From contig NZ_JAPEOX010000002.1 in NCBI RefSeq assembly GCF_026340675.1, forward strand, positions 1,426,001-1,490,000: a stretch of 64,000 nt of DNA, written 5' to 3'. Every line of letters starts with the position of its first letter. The stretch's first letter is position 1. Of the stretch, positions 32,956-42,192 are shown one piece after another. The DNA is from Streptomyces sp. NBC_01264 (GTDB lineage: Bacteria > Actinomycetota > Actinomycetes > Streptomycetales > Streptomycetaceae). The notes below the pieces were generated by a model, which was given only the letters and a program-made list of their open reading frames with translations, had not been told where the DNA came from and did no database searches. The translations under genes were made by a program, and so were the position numbers.

Positions 32956-33079
32956 TGTGCGGTCCCGCCTGCCTTCGTACGTGTTCGTGCTGCTGGTCCG
33001 GGCTGCGTACTGGGTGCAGCTTGCAGCGTGCTGCGTCGGAAGGCTGCCAATTGTGGCAGGTGGCGGCCGCGGACGTCGG

Positions 33080-33100
33080 GAGCCGGGCCCGGTCCGGCTC
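33080..33100 (-). terminator. terminator after the SCO6745-like gene
   Basis: Perfect 7-bp arms GAGCCGG (33080-33086) and CCGGCTC (33094-33100), with a 7-nt GC loop, immediately next to the stop codon. Confidence 0.6.
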
Positions 33101-33964
33101 TCAGGCCTTGCCCATGAGGTCCCCGGGGAAGGCTCCGGCGACGAAGGCCTGCACGGTGAGACCGCCGCCGATCTCCGCGAGCCGGGCGACTCCGGCCGCG
33201 CCGAGGTGCTCGTACGGAGCCTCGTCCAGGCGGTCGGTCTCCGTCTCCAGCGCTTCGCGCAGCGCCGCGCCCTCGGGGGTGAGCTCGCCCCCGGAATCGA
33301 GGAGCCCGCGCTCGCGCAGACGGTCCGCGGCCGCGTCCAGGTCGGACTGCTCCCAGCCGCGGATGTACTTGAGGTACTTCGGGGTCATGCCGTGGCCGCT
33401 CGCCGTGTGGCTGACCAGGGCCTCGACGGGGTCCAGGCCGACGGTGAGCAGGGCGACCAGGTGCCCGTCGCCGCGGTGCTCGCGCAGCAGGGTGGTGGCG
33501 TGCCACAGCTTGAGGTGCGGCTCCTCGGGTACGGGGAGGTCCGCATGGGCGGAGTAGAGCGTACGGGCGTGCCGGGTGCAGGCCTCGGTCGCGCGCATCG
33601 CCAGAGCGGCGGCCTCCGCGATCTCGGGGGACGCGATGGTCTCCTCGCCGAGGAGCCGGCGCAGCGTGCTGTCCGCGGCCCGCAGCCGGGCGGCGAGGAC
33701 CTGCCCGGGGGTGGCAGTGTCCCAGACGGCGGGGAGGTGCCGGGCCACGAGGTCGTGGCGGTAGTTGTAGAAGGTGGCCGTCACCGTGCCCGCGCCGACC
33801 GCGCCCATGGCGGCGGAGCGGGAGGCGAGGTTGACCGCGTTGCGGTCGGTGACCCCGAGGGACGCGAACTCCTTGCCGAGGTCGGGCGAGAAGTAGACGG
33901 TCGAGTGCAGCGGGTTGATCGCCCCGTGCCAACAGCTGCGGGCGGCGTGCTCCGGAAGAGTCAT
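33101..33964 (-). CDS. SCO6745 family protein
   Basis: 287 aa, soluble, with an N-terminal helical domain (YFSPDLGKEFASLGV) and a middle HTH-like region (LDAAADRLRERGLLDSGGELTPEGAALREALE) that looks like a MarR-type winged helix end. It resembles the family named after S. coelicolor SCO6745, which has no proven function. ATG 33964 lies 7 nt after a TAGCCT box, so it is probably leaderless. It may be a regulator or sensor. Confidence 0.75.
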   Translation of the reverse strand: MTLPEHAARSCWHGAINPLHSTVYFSPDLGKEFASLGVTDRNAVNLASRSAAMGAVGAGTVTATFYNYRHDLVARHLPAVWDTATPGQVLAARLRAADSTLRRLLGEETIASPEIAEAAALAMRATEACTRHARTLYSAHADLPVPEEPHLKLWHATTLLREHRGDGHLVALLTVGLDPVEALVSHTASGHGMTPKYLKYIRGWEQSDLDAAADRLRERGLLDSGGELTPEGAALREALETETDRLDEAPYEHLGAAGVARLAEIGGGLTVQAFVAGAFPGDLMGKA

Positions 33965-33971
33965 GGCGCGC

Positions 33972-33977
33972 AGGCTA
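33972..33977 (-). promoter_or_regulatory. leaderless -10 box for the SCO6745-like gene
   Basis: TAGCCT on the minus strand, 7 nt before the ATG, with no Shine-Dalgarno site. Confidence 0.5.
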
Positions 33978-34110
33978 ACGACTGCTTGGTATGGAGAGAA
34001 GAGCGGGATGCCGCCGGACCGGTGGAGGAGCGGTAGTGGGAGGGGGCCTTCCGGCCCGCGGGCCCGGCTCGCAGGCCCCCGCAGGCCCGGGCCGCATGTC
34101 CGGGCCCGGA

Positions 34111-34130
34111 CCGGGGCCGGGGCCGGGGCC
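34111..34130 (+). repeat. CCGGGG hexanucleotide tandem repeat
   Basis: Three exact copies of CCGGGG plus CC, flanked by further GGG runs (34102-34104 and 34132-34134). Four or more G-runs within 34 nt make this a candidate G-quadruplex on the plus strand, just beyond the stop of the cysteine hydrolase gene. Confidence 0.6.
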
Positions 34131-34151
34131 GCGGGAGCGACGCGTACGCGC

Positions 34152-34724
34152 CTACTTCAGCTCGGCTCCGGTGGCGACGACCACCCCGTAGAGCTCGGCG
34201 ACCGTGGCGAGGGCCGCCTGGTGGATCTGGTGCGCCGCGAGGGCGCCCGCCGGGCTCTCCAGCGCACGCGTCGCCGAGGCGTCGGCGACGACCGTCGGGG
34301 CGTAGCCGTGCAGGAAGGCGCCCTCGGTGGTGAACAGGGTGCACATGTTGGTCATGAACCCGGCGATGATCAGGTTCTTGCGCCCGGTGGCCTCGATGAT
34401 CTCGTGGAGTTCGGTCCCGTGGAAGCCGTTCGGGACGGACTTGGTGACGACGGCCTCACCGGCCCGGGGGGCGACGGAGGCGTGGAGGGTGCCCGGCTCG
34501 GTGTCGACGCCGTAGCCGCCGTCCCGGATGTGGACGACGGGGGTGCCGGCCTCGCGGGCCCGGGCGAGGAGCTGGGCGGCGGAGGCCAGCGCCGGTTCCC
34601 AGCCGTCGAGTTCCATCACGCCGCCGGTGTAGGTGTTCTGGTAGTCGACCAGGACCAGGACCGCGTCCTCGAAGGTCGCGGGGGTCTCGTCGAAGCCGTT
34701 GAGCTGACGCAGGGTGGTGGTCAT
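34152..34724 (-). CDS. isochorismatase-like cysteine hydrolase
   Basis: 190 aa with the family triad: Asp27 (VLVDYQNTY), Lys95 (VTKSVPNGF) and Cys128 (GFMTNMCTLFT). The family includes nicotinamidases, N-carbamoylsarcosine amidases and isochorismatases; the metal-binding residues of nicotinamidases are not evident, so another amide or ester substrate is likely. ATG 34724 is the natural start for the family, although the RBS is poor. Confidence 0.87.
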   Translation of the reverse strand: MTTTLRQLNGFDETPATFEDAVLVLVDYQNTYTGGVMELDGWEPALASAAQLLARAREAGTPVVHIRDGGYGVDTEPGTLHASVAPRAGEAVVTKSVPNGFHGTELHEIIEATGRKNLIIAGFMTNMCTLFTTEGAFLHGYAPTVVADASATRALESPAGALAAHQIHQAALATVAELYGVVVATGAELK

Positions 34725-34786
34725 GGGAGTGCCGTTCTCAGGAGGGTGGGGTGGTGTGGTGCGGCCGGCTCGGGGCCACGACGGCA

Positions 34787-34815
34787 ACGCTAGGACCCCT
34801 CGCGGACAGGGGCAA
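34787..34815 (-). promoter_or_regulatory. promoter of the cysteine hydrolase gene
   Basis: TTGCCC (34815-34810) and TAGCGT (34792-34787) on the minus strand with a 17-nt spacer, about 60 nt before the ATG. A good match to the Streptomyces vegetative promoter. Confidence 0.6.
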
Positions 34816-35024
34816 TGACGGCCCGGCCGCAGATCCGGACATCGGTCCGCGCGGGCCGCGGGCGGTGCGCGGGGGTCTCGCCCCCGCCCTGACCGGGCGT
34901 GTTCCGACGGGTGTTTTTCAGACGCGTGGCGATCATGTGACAGGAGGGGCCATGGACATGACGTGGGGTCCCGGGTGTGAATACGGTCGAACGGAAGCCA
35001 CTCCCCAACCACTTGGAGTTCAAG
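34816..35024. other. divergent spacer before the M1 peptidase
   Basis: No gene supported. It holds a perfect hairpin GCGGGGG/CCCCCGC (34869-34887) and, at 34942-34954, a strong RBS (AGGAGGGG) followed by an ATG that is out of frame with the peptidase. Confidence 0.5.
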
Positions 35025-36551
35025 GTGCACCGCAAAGTCATCGCCCCGAGCGTGCTCGCCGCCTCCCTTCTGCTGGTGATCCCGGCGTCGGCGGCGAGCT
35101 CCGTTCCGGGCGCACCGGGCATCGGCGATCCCTACTACCCGGCCAGCGGCAACGGCGGGTACGAGGTCTCGCACTACGATCTGCGCCTCCAGTACCAGCC
35201 GAAGACGGATCTGCTGGAGGGCACCGCCACCCTGCTGACCACCGCCAAGCAGGACCTGTCCCGCTTCAACCTCGACTTCGGTCTGGACGTCAGCGAGGTC
35301 CGGGTCAACGGGGTCAAGGCGAAGTTCGCCAAGTCCGGCACCTCGGAGCTGGAGGTCACCCCGGCCTCCCCGCTCGCGCGGGGCAAGCAGTCGAGCGTGG
35401 TCGTCAAGTACAAGGGCAAGCCTTCGGAGTTCAAGGTCGACGGCTGGTCGGCCTGGCAGCGCACTCCGGACGGCGGCATCGCCGCGCAGGAGCCCGATTC
35501 GGCCGCCTGGTGGTTCCCGAGCAACGACCACCCGCTCGACAAGGCCACCTTCGACGTGTCGGTGAACGTGCCCGACGGCACCCAGGCCATCAGCAACGGC
35601 GTCCTTCAGTCGCAGAGTTCGCGTCTGGGCTGGACCCGGTACAACTGGCGCTCGAACAAGCCGCAGGCCACGTACCTCGCCACGCTGGCGATCGGCAAGT
35701 TCGACATCACCACCGACAAGACGGCGAGCGGGCTGCCGATCCTGAACGCCTACAGCCCGGACCTCGGCGACAACGCGGGTGCGGCGCGCGCGAGCGTGGA
35801 GCGGACCGGTGAGGTCGCGGAGTGGCTGGAGGGGGTCTTCGGTCCGTACCCCTTCAACGCCCTCGGCGGGTACGTGCCGAACGTGCCCAGCGGATTCGCG
35901 CTGGAGACGCAGACCCGGCCGTTCTACAGCCCGAAGCAGTTCTCGAACGGCGCGAACGTCTCGGTGGTCGTGCACGAACTGGCCCACCAGTGGTACGGCG
36001 ACAGCGTGTCGGTCGACGGCTGGAAGGACATCTGGGTCAACGAGGGCTTCGCCCGCTACAGCCAGTGGCTATGGTCGGAGAAGGAGGGCGAGGGCACCGC
36101 GCAGGAGCTCGCCGACTGGGCGTACGCGCAGCGGCCTGCCGAGGACCCGTTCTGGCAGGTCAAGCCGGGTGACCCGGGTCCGGAGAACCAGTTCCACGGG
36201 GCCGTCTACGACCGCGGCGCGATCGCGATCCAGGCGCTGCGCAACAAGATCGGCGACGAGAAGTTCTTCCAGATCCTGAAGGGCTGGCCGACCGAGCGGG
36301 CCTACGGCAACGCCAAGGTCGGCGACTTCGTCCGCTACGCGGAGAAGATCTCGAACCAGCCGCTCGCGCAGCTCTTCGAGACCTGGCTGTACACCCCGGG
36401 CAAGCCGGACGCCTCGGCGCTGAACACGACGAAGAAGCTGCCGGCCGCGGGGGGCACCCGCACCCTGCGCTCCCCGGCCGCCAAGCCGGCGGCCGAGCCG
36501 AAGTCGTGGAAGAAGATCGCCGCGACGAACACCGTGCACGACGCGCACTGA
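35025..36551 (+). CDS. secreted M1 family zinc aminopeptidase
   Basis: 508 aa. A signal peptide (HRKVIAPSVLAASLLLVIPASA) precedes an N-terminal beta domain and the gluzincin core HELAHQWYGDSV with the third ligand in NEGFA. In place of GAMEN, the exopeptidase loop reads FALETQT, as in the short actinobacterial M1 group. The C-terminal ARM-like domain of long M1 enzymes is missing, and the end is Lys/Pro/Ala-rich. I prefer GTG 35025 because GGAG lies 6 nt upstream and it gives a standard signal peptide; GTG 34977 would add 16 residues. Confidence 0.88.
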   Translation: MHRKVIAPSVLAASLLLVIPASAASSVPGAPGIGDPYYPASGNGGYEVSHYDLRLQYQPKTDLLEGTATLLTTAKQDLSRFNLDFGLDVSEVRVNGVKAKFAKSGTSELEVTPASPLARGKQSSVVVKYKGKPSEFKVDGWSAWQRTPDGGIAAQEPDSAAWWFPSNDHPLDKATFDVSVNVPDGTQAISNGVLQSQSSRLGWTRYNWRSNKPQATYLATLAIGKFDITTDKTASGLPILNAYSPDLGDNAGAARASVERTGEVAEWLEGVFGPYPFNALGGYVPNVPSGFALETQTRPFYSPKQFSNGANVSVVVHELAHQWYGDSVSVDGWKDIWVNEGFARYSQWLWSEKEGEGTAQELADWAYAQRPAEDPFWQVKPGDPGPENQFHGAVYDRGAIAIQALRNKIGDEKFFQILKGWPTERAYGNAKVGDFVRYAEKISNQPLAQLFETWLYTPGKPDASALNTTKKLPAAGGTRTLRSPAAKPAAEPKSWKKIAATNTVHDAH

Positions 36552-36585
36552 CCCGGCACGGTACGAAGCTGCGCGCCGTCGCCCC

Positions 36586-37446
36586 TCAGCGGGCGGCGGC
36601 GCGTACGCGCGCCCGGGCGGCGCGGGCGATCGGCAGGTAGCGCAGGCACTCCGGCAGCAGGGGTACGAGGAGGCGCAGGGCCGCGCTGAACCGGCGCAGC
36701 CGGCGTTCCTGGGCCGGGGTCCACTCCAGGCCGATGGCGGCGCGCGCCTCGGGCGGCATGTAGCCGGCGGTGACGAAGGCCCGGAAGTGCAGGAAGGCGG
36801 CCCGCAGGACGGGCCAGGTGAGGCGCAGCAGGAGCCGGACCGGCAGCGGGCCTCCGGTGGGGCGGGGCAGGGGCGCGTCGGTCGCGAGGAGTTCGCGGGC
36901 GACCTTGGTGGGCTCGATCTCCTCGGCCAGCATCCGGCGGTAGTACGGCCAGTATTCCTCGATGCTCTGCGGCATGTCCCGGTCGTGCAGACCGAGGATG
37001 CGGCCGACCTGGAGCCACTCGCGGTAGAGCTGGCGCTCCTGCTCCGGGGTGAAGGGGCGCAGCAGGTAGCGCCCGGCGTAGAGGTAGACCGGGAAGCCGG
37101 TGGCGTGCACCCAGGCGTAGCAGGCCGGGTCGAGGGAGTGGTAGCGGCGCCCCCGGGTGTCGGTGCCCTGGATCTCCTTGTGTAGGCGGCGCACCCGGCG
37201 CCCCTCGGCCGCGGCGTCGGCCCCGCCGTACACCCACAGCTGGACGGAGCGCAGGGAGCGCTCGCCGCGGCCCCAGGGGTCGGTGCGGAAGACGGAGTGC
37301 TCGTCGACCCCGGCGCCGATGGCGGGGTGGGCGACCTGCAGGGTGAAGGCGGCGGGCAGCATGAGCAGCGCGCGGACGTCTCCGGCGATGGTCCAGAGCA
37401 CTCCCCCGGGCGGCGGGGGCTCGGGGTCGCTTCGCTTCGTGCCCAT
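36586..37446 (-). CDS. oxygenase MpaB-like protein (DUF2236)
   Basis: 286 aa with the Arg/His-rich pattern of the MpaB/latex-clearing-protein heme oxygenase superfamily: VAHPAIGAGVDEHS, DPACYAWVHATGF and EEYWPYYRRML. Relatives cleave polyisoprene or modify meroterpenoids; small actinobacterial members have no known substrate. The C-terminal ~40 residues are basic. ATG 37446 follows GGGGGAACACGG. It is monocistronic and convergent with the peptidase gene. Confidence 0.8.
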   Translation of the reverse strand: MGTKRSDPEPPPPGGVLWTIAGDVRALLMLPAAFTLQVAHPAIGAGVDEHSVFRTDPWGRGERSLRSVQLWVYGGADAAAEGRRVRRLHKEIQGTDTRGRRYHSLDPACYAWVHATGFPVYLYAGRYLLRPFTPEQERQLYREWLQVGRILGLHDRDMPQSIEEYWPYYRRMLAEEIEPTKVARELLATDAPLPRPTGGPLPVRLLLRLTWPVLRAAFLHFRAFVTAGYMPPEARAAIGLEWTPAQERRLRRFSAALRLLVPLLPECLRYLPIARAARARVRAAAR

Positions 37447-37656
37447 CCGTGTTCCCCCACTGTGTCGACCTGCCTCCCAGTATGCGGGGGGTCCGGCGGC
37501 TCCGCCGGACCCTGTGGACGGTGCATGCTGCGGCTGCGGAAACACCGAAGAAGTAGGACTGCGTCCAGAAACCCGTGTCACAGGTGTTACCGCGAAGTAA
37601 CCCTGGCTGCTTGGATGGCGGAGCCGATCTTCCCCCACAGGAACGAGGGAACCTCC

Positions 37657-38646
37657 ATGCCCCAGATCCAGCCCCGCAGGACCCGCGCCACCGCCGCGGC
37701 CGTCGCCGCGATCGCCGTCGGAGCGCTCGTGGCGACCACGGCTCCGGCCGCCGGCGCCGCCGAGAGCGCCGCCGCGCCGCGCCTCAGCGTCCTGTCGTAC
37801 AACGCGTTCCTGATGAGCAAGAGCCTGTACCCCAACTGGGGCCAGGACCACCGGGCGGCCGAGATCCCCAAGGCCTCCTGGTACCAGGGTCACGACGTGG
37901 TCGTGCTCCAGGAGGCCTTCGACAACGGCGCCTCCGACGCGCTGAAGGCCAACTCGGCCGCGAAGTACCCGTACCAGACCCCGGTCGTGGGCCGCAGCAA
38001 GAGCGGCTGGGACGCCACGGGCGGCGCCTACTCCTCCACCACCCCGGAGGACGGCGGCGTCACGATCCTCAGCAAGTGGCCGATCGTGCGCAAGGAGCAG
38101 GTGGTCTACAAGGACGCCTGCGGCGCCGACTGGTGGTCCAACAAGGGCTTCGCCTACGTCGTGCTGAACGTGAACGGCACCAAGGTCCACGTGGTCGGCA
38201 CCCACGCCCAGTCCACCGACCCGGGCTGCGGCGCGGGCGAGGCGGCCGAGATGCGCGCCCGCCAGTTCCGGAACATCGACGCGTTCCTGGACGGCAAGAG
38301 CATCCCGGCGAGCGAGCAGGTCATCGTGGCGGGCGACATGAACGTCGACTCGCGCACCCCGGAGCTCGCCACCATGCTGGCCAACGCGGACCTGGCGGCC
38401 TCCGACACCCGCACGGGGCACACGTACTCCTTCGACACCGCGCTGAACTCGATAGCGAACTACCGCTACCCGACGGACCCGCGCGAGGACCTGGACTACG
38501 TGCTCTACCGCAAGGGCAACGCCCGCCCGGCGGGCTGGGAGAACAACGTGGTCCTGGAGCAGTCGGCGCCCTGGACGGTCTCCAGCTGGGGCACCTCCTA
38601 CACCTACACCAACCTCAGCGACCACTACCCGCTGATCGGCCGCTGA
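37657..38646 (+). CDS. secreted sphingomyelinase C-like phosphodiesterase
   Basis: 329 aa. A signal peptide (ATAAAVAAIAVGALVATTAPAAGA) is followed by an endonuclease/exonuclease/phosphatase (DNase I) fold: SYNAFLM, LQEAFDNGAS with the metal-binding Glu, GTHAQSTDPG, VAGDMNVDS and the terminal SDHYPL His. These match bacterial neutral sphingomyelinases, which release phosphocholine from sphingomyelin; other phosphodiesters are possible in soil. ATG 37657 follows GAGGGA. Confidence 0.88.
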   Translation: MPQIQPRRTRATAAAVAAIAVGALVATTAPAAGAAESAAAPRLSVLSYNAFLMSKSLYPNWGQDHRAAEIPKASWYQGHDVVVLQEAFDNGASDALKANSAAKYPYQTPVVGRSKSGWDATGGAYSSTTPEDGGVTILSKWPIVRKEQVVYKDACGADWWSNKGFAYVVLNVNGTKVHVVGTHAQSTDPGCGAGEAAEMRARQFRNIDAFLDGKSIPASEQVIVAGDMNVDSRTPELATMLANADLAASDTRTGHTYSFDTALNSIANYRYPTDPREDLDYVLYRKGNARPAGWENNVVLEQSAPWTVSSWGTSYTYTNLSDHYPLIGR

Positions 38647-38690
38647 CCCGAGGCTGACCCGAGGCCGATCCGCCTCCGGGACATGGGAGA

Positions 38691-38725
38691 GGGGGGTGCC
38701 CGCCGCGATCCGGCGGGCACCCCCC
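38691..38725. terminator. strong bidirectional terminator
   Basis: Perfect 15-bp arms (GGGGGGTGCCCGCCG at 38691-38705; its complement at 38711-38725) with a 5-nt loop, followed on the plus strand by TTCCTCTT. It separates the convergent sphingomyelinase and aspartate decarboxylase genes. Confidence 0.88.
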
Positions 38726-38743
38726 TTCCTCTTCCCAGGGCCG

Positions 38744-40402
38744 TCAGCCGTTCGCCCTGGCCCGCTGCCACTCGCTCGCGTAGTCGTTGAAGATCTCCCG
38801 CAGGTGGTGGCCGATCTTCAGGTAGTCCAGGTCGTCGAGGTTGGCCAGCGAGACGCGCACCGACCACTGGGGGCCGTCGAAGCCGCCGCCGTTGAGGAGG
38901 ACCACCGAAGTCTGCTCGGCGAGCCGGAACAGCGGGTCGACGGGCTCGTAGTTCTTCTCCAGGAAGTCCGCGAAGTCCTTGCCGTGGACCCGTTCCGCCT
39001 CGGCCAGCAGGTCGAGCTCGATGTAGTACCCGGCGCGCTTGTCGTCCTCGGAGATCTTCATCTGGGCCCCCTCCAGGAGGAGGTCGAGCCGGCGGTGGAC
39101 GATCTGCCGGATCCGCTCCTTGTACGCCTGGCCCTCGCCCAGCATGTCGAAGAGCGAGAAGAGGCTCATCATCACCTGCTGCGGCAGCGAGAGGCCGGCG
39201 GTGTGGTTGAGGGCCACAGACCGGGAGTCCGCGACCAGCCGGTCGATGAAGCGGATCTTCTCCGGCTCCAGGCTGAGCGTGCCGTACCGCTTGGCCAGGC
39301 GGTCCTTCTGGTCCTGCGGGAAGGCCGCGATCATCTCGTCGATGACGTTGTCGTCGTGCAGCCCGATGACGCCGAGCCGCCAGCCCGTGCAGCCGTAGTG
39401 CTTGGAGTACGAGTACACGAGCAGGGTGTTGCGCGGCAGGTCGGCGGCGATCGAGCGGAAGCCGGGCACGAAGGTGCCGTACACGTCGTCCGTGACGATC
39501 AGCAGGTTCGGGTTGGTGGTGGCGACGATGTCCTTGATCTGGTTCGCCACCCGGTCGCTCAGCGCGAGCGAGGGCGGGTTCGACGGGTTGACCAGGCAGA
39601 CGAGCTTCACGGAGGGGTCGGCCAGCTTGGCGACCTCCTCCTCCGGGTAGCGCCACTGGCGCACTCCGGTCTCGGCGAAGAGGCTCGCGGAGACGTTGAC
39701 CACCTCGAACTCGAAGGTGTCGAGCTCGGGGATCTCGATGTACGGGGTGAACACCGGGGTCATCAGGGCGATCTTGTCGCCCTTCTTCAGGACCCCGTTC
39801 TTCATCAGGGAGTCGAAGATGTAGCACATGGCGGCGGTGCCGCCCTCGGTCGCGAACAGCGACAGGTTGTTGCCCTCCGGCGGCCTCTTGTCGAACATCT
39901 CGTCGGCGACGTAGCCCCGGACGACGTGTTCCGCGTGGGTGAGCATGCGGTCCGGGACCGGGTAGTTGTCACCGGTGATGGAGTCGGTCAGCTCGTGCAC
40001 GAAGGCGTCCTTGTCGAACGGCCAGCGCGTCAGGGCGTACTGGACGCAGGCGGACAGCATCTCCACGCCGGGCAGGTCCGGGTGGCGCCGCGCCCAGGAC
40101 TCGAACCGCCCCCCGATGCCCTTCTTCTCCGGCATGCCGCCGAGGTTGTCGGCGGTCCACACCCGGCGGGACTCATCCAGCGCGAAGTAGCCCAGGGCGT
40201 AGAAGGCCTCGCGCGGCCCGGTGGCGATCCAGTTCGGGTTGCCGCGGCCCGCGTTGAGCATGGCCCGGGCGGTGGTGTCCTTCTGGCCCGGCTTGTCGGC
40301 CTGGGCGGCCGTGGCGAGCTGGATGAACTTGTCCTTCAGCTCGAACGGGCTGAGCTGCGCGAAGGACTGGATCTCCTCGCGGCTGAAAGTGGTCTCCGGC
40401 AC
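38744..40402 (-). CDS. aspD: aspartate 4-decarboxylase / aspartate aminotransferase
   Basis: A fold-type I PLP enzyme of 552 aa; Lys334 in SYSKHYGCTGWRLG binds PLP. Length and the GNPNW and PVPDRML segments match the large dodecameric aspartate beta-decarboxylases, which make L-alanine and CO2 from L-aspartate and retain some transaminase activity. It lies downstream of two aspartate:alanine antiporter genes. Decarboxylation plus electrogenic Asp/Ala exchange generates a proton-motive force. The GTG start follows AAGGA at a 10-nt spacing. Confidence 0.93.
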   Translation of the reverse strand: MPETTFSREEIQSFAQLSPFELKDKFIQLATAAQADKPGQKDTTARAMLNAGRGNPNWIATGPREAFYALGYFALDESRRVWTADNLGGMPEKKGIGGRFESWARRHPDLPGVEMLSACVQYALTRWPFDKDAFVHELTDSITGDNYPVPDRMLTHAEHVVRGYVADEMFDKRPPEGNNLSLFATEGGTAAMCYIFDSLMKNGVLKKGDKIALMTPVFTPYIEIPELDTFEFEVVNVSASLFAETGVRQWRYPEEEVAKLADPSVKLVCLVNPSNPPSLALSDRVANQIKDIVATTNPNLLIVTDDVYGTFVPGFRSIAADLPRNTLLVYSYSKHYGCTGWRLGVIGLHDDNVIDEMIAAFPQDQKDRLAKRYGTLSLEPEKIRFIDRLVADSRSVALNHTAGLSLPQQVMMSLFSLFDMLGEGQAYKERIRQIVHRRLDLLLEGAQMKISEDDKRAGYYIELDLLAEAERVHGKDFADFLEKNYEPVDPLFRLAEQTSVVLLNGGGFDGPQWSVRVSLANLDDLDYLKIGHHLREIFNDYASEWQRARANG

Positions 40403-40465
40403 GGTGGTTCGTTCCTTTGCGTCGGGGGCGTTCGGTTGGCCTTGCGGGCGAGGTGGTGGGGGTGA

Positions 40466-42169
40466 TCAGTGGTTGAGGAGGACGATCACGGCGCCCCAGA
40501 TCGTCAGCAGGACGTTGCTGACCGCGTAGGGGATCGTGTAACCGAGCGTCGGCACCTGGGATTTGGACTCCTCGTTGACGGCTCCGATCGCCGCCGTGGT
40601 GGTCTGGCCGCCGGCCAGTACGCCCATGAGGATCGGGAAACGGATCTTCTGGATGTAGTGGCCCACCAGGAAGCCCACCAGCAGCGGGATCAGCGTGATG
40701 ACCGCACCCCAGAGCAGCAGCCCCCACCCGGCGGAGGCGAGGCCGCTGGTGAAGCTGGGTCCGGCATTGAGGCCGACGACCGCGACGAAGAGACAGAGGC
40801 CGAGGGTGTCCATGAACCACTGGGCCCCGGGCGGGACGTTGCCGTAGGTCGGGTACCTGCCGCGGATCCAGCCGAAGACGAGGCCCATGATGAGTGCGCC
40901 GCCCGAGGTGGACAGCGAGATCGGCACCCCGCCGGCGGTGAGGGCCGGGATGCCGAGGCAACCGCCGAGGAAGATGCCGAGGCCGACCCAGATCATGTCG
41001 GTGGCGAAGCTGGTCGGGACCGGCTTGCCGATGGCCCGGCCGGCCGAGTCCACCAGGCGCTTGGGGCCGGAGAGGATCAGGGTGTCGCCGCGCTCCAGCT
41101 GGGTGGAGAGCCGGTAGGGGAACTCCGAACCGGACCGGTAGAGCTTGTCGACGTAGACGCCGACCATGAAGGGCTCGGCCCGCAGCTCCGCGATGGTCTT
41201 GCCCAGCTGCGCCTTCTCGGAGGCGACCACGTGCAGGTTCTCCGTCTGGTAGCCGAGGAGTTCGACGTCGTCGGCCTCGGGGCCGATGTGCGTACGTGCG
41301 TCGAACGAGACGAGGGATTCGCGCAGGGCGCTGACGGCGACGACGTCGCCCTCGCGCAGAACGGTCTGCTGGGTGTGGTCGATGATCGCGCCGTCCCGGC
41401 GGATCCGGGTGATGTAGATCCGCTGGCCCAGGGCCTTCTGCTGGTTCTCGAAGTCGTCGATGGTCCGGCCCACGAGGTCGGGCCGCTGGATGGTGTAGGC
41501 CCGCAGGACGACCTCGTAGTAGCCCTCGTGGAGGTCGGGGTCGTCGCTGGGCGCGTCGAGCTCCTTGGCGAGCTGGGCGCTCTCGGCGGCCAGGTTCCGG
41601 CGGTAGAGCCGGGGCAGCACGTTGGCCAGGAGCAGCGCGCAGAGGATGGTGCCGAGGGGGTAGGTGACGGCGTAGCCGACCGCGACCAGGTTCTGCTGGT
41701 CCGTGATCTCGGACGGGCTGAGTCCGGGAAGGTTCCCGATCGCGTCCTGGGCGACGCCGATGACGGCGGACTGGGTGAGCGCGCCGCCGAGGAGGCCCGC
41801 GCTGAGCCCGGGGCCGTAGCCGAGCATCACGGCGAAGCCCCAGGAGACGAGCAGGCCGGTGACACAGACGATGACCGCGTTGAGGACCTGCGGCAGGCCG
41901 TCCTTCTTGAGGCCGCGGAAGAACTGCGGGCCGACCTTGTAGCCGAGGGCGAAGAGGAACATCGTGAAGAAGAGGTTCTTCACGGTCCCGTCGATGGTGA
42001 TCTTGAACTGGGCACCGAAGATCAGGCCCATGATGAGGCAGCCCGTGACCGCGCCCAGCCCGATGGCCTTCCACCGCAGTTTGCCGACGAGGAAGCCGAA
42101 GGCGACGGTGATGAAGACCAGGAGTTCGGGATGGGGCTTGAAGATGTTCCGTACGAGGAAGTCGATCAT
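40466..42169 (-). CDS. aspT: aspartate:alanine antiporter AspT (second copy)
   Basis: 567 aa. Two blocks of membrane helices (~residues 10-185 and ~385-567) flank a large cytosolic part with two RCK_C/TrkA_C-like domains, as in the AAEx family. The motifs GALTQSAVIG and GVLAGGQTTTAAIGAV are in the membrane blocks. It should exchange external aspartate for internal alanine. ATG 42169 is the family-like start; the frame opens earlier, but that region overlaps the first aspT gene. It diverges clearly from its neighbour, so this is an old duplication. Confidence 0.9.
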   Translation of the reverse strand: MIDFLVRNIFKPHPELLVFITVAFGFLVGKLRWKAIGLGAVTGCLIMGLIFGAQFKITIDGTVKNLFFTMFLFALGYKVGPQFFRGLKKDGLPQVLNAVIVCVTGLLVSWGFAVMLGYGPGLSAGLLGGALTQSAVIGVAQDAIGNLPGLSPSEITDQQNLVAVGYAVTYPLGTILCALLLANVLPRLYRRNLAAESAQLAKELDAPSDDPDLHEGYYEVVLRAYTIQRPDLVGRTIDDFENQQKALGQRIYITRIRRDGAIIDHTQQTVLREGDVVAVSALRESLVSFDARTHIGPEADDVELLGYQTENLHVVASEKAQLGKTIAELRAEPFMVGVYVDKLYRSGSEFPYRLSTQLERGDTLILSGPKRLVDSAGRAIGKPVPTSFATDMIWVGLGIFLGGCLGIPALTAGGVPISLSTSGGALIMGLVFGWIRGRYPTYGNVPPGAQWFMDTLGLCLFVAVVGLNAGPSFTSGLASAGWGLLLWGAVITLIPLLVGFLVGHYIQKIRFPILMGVLAGGQTTTAAIGAVNEESKSQVPTLGYTIPYAVSNVLLTIWGAVIVLLNH

Positions 42170-42192
42170 GCTGATACCCGTCCTGGTGGGGG

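Noticed and set aside
37586..37601. GTTAC/GTAAC dyad before the sphingomyelinase gene
   Set aside because: Five-base arms are below what I would call an operator without conservation evidence.
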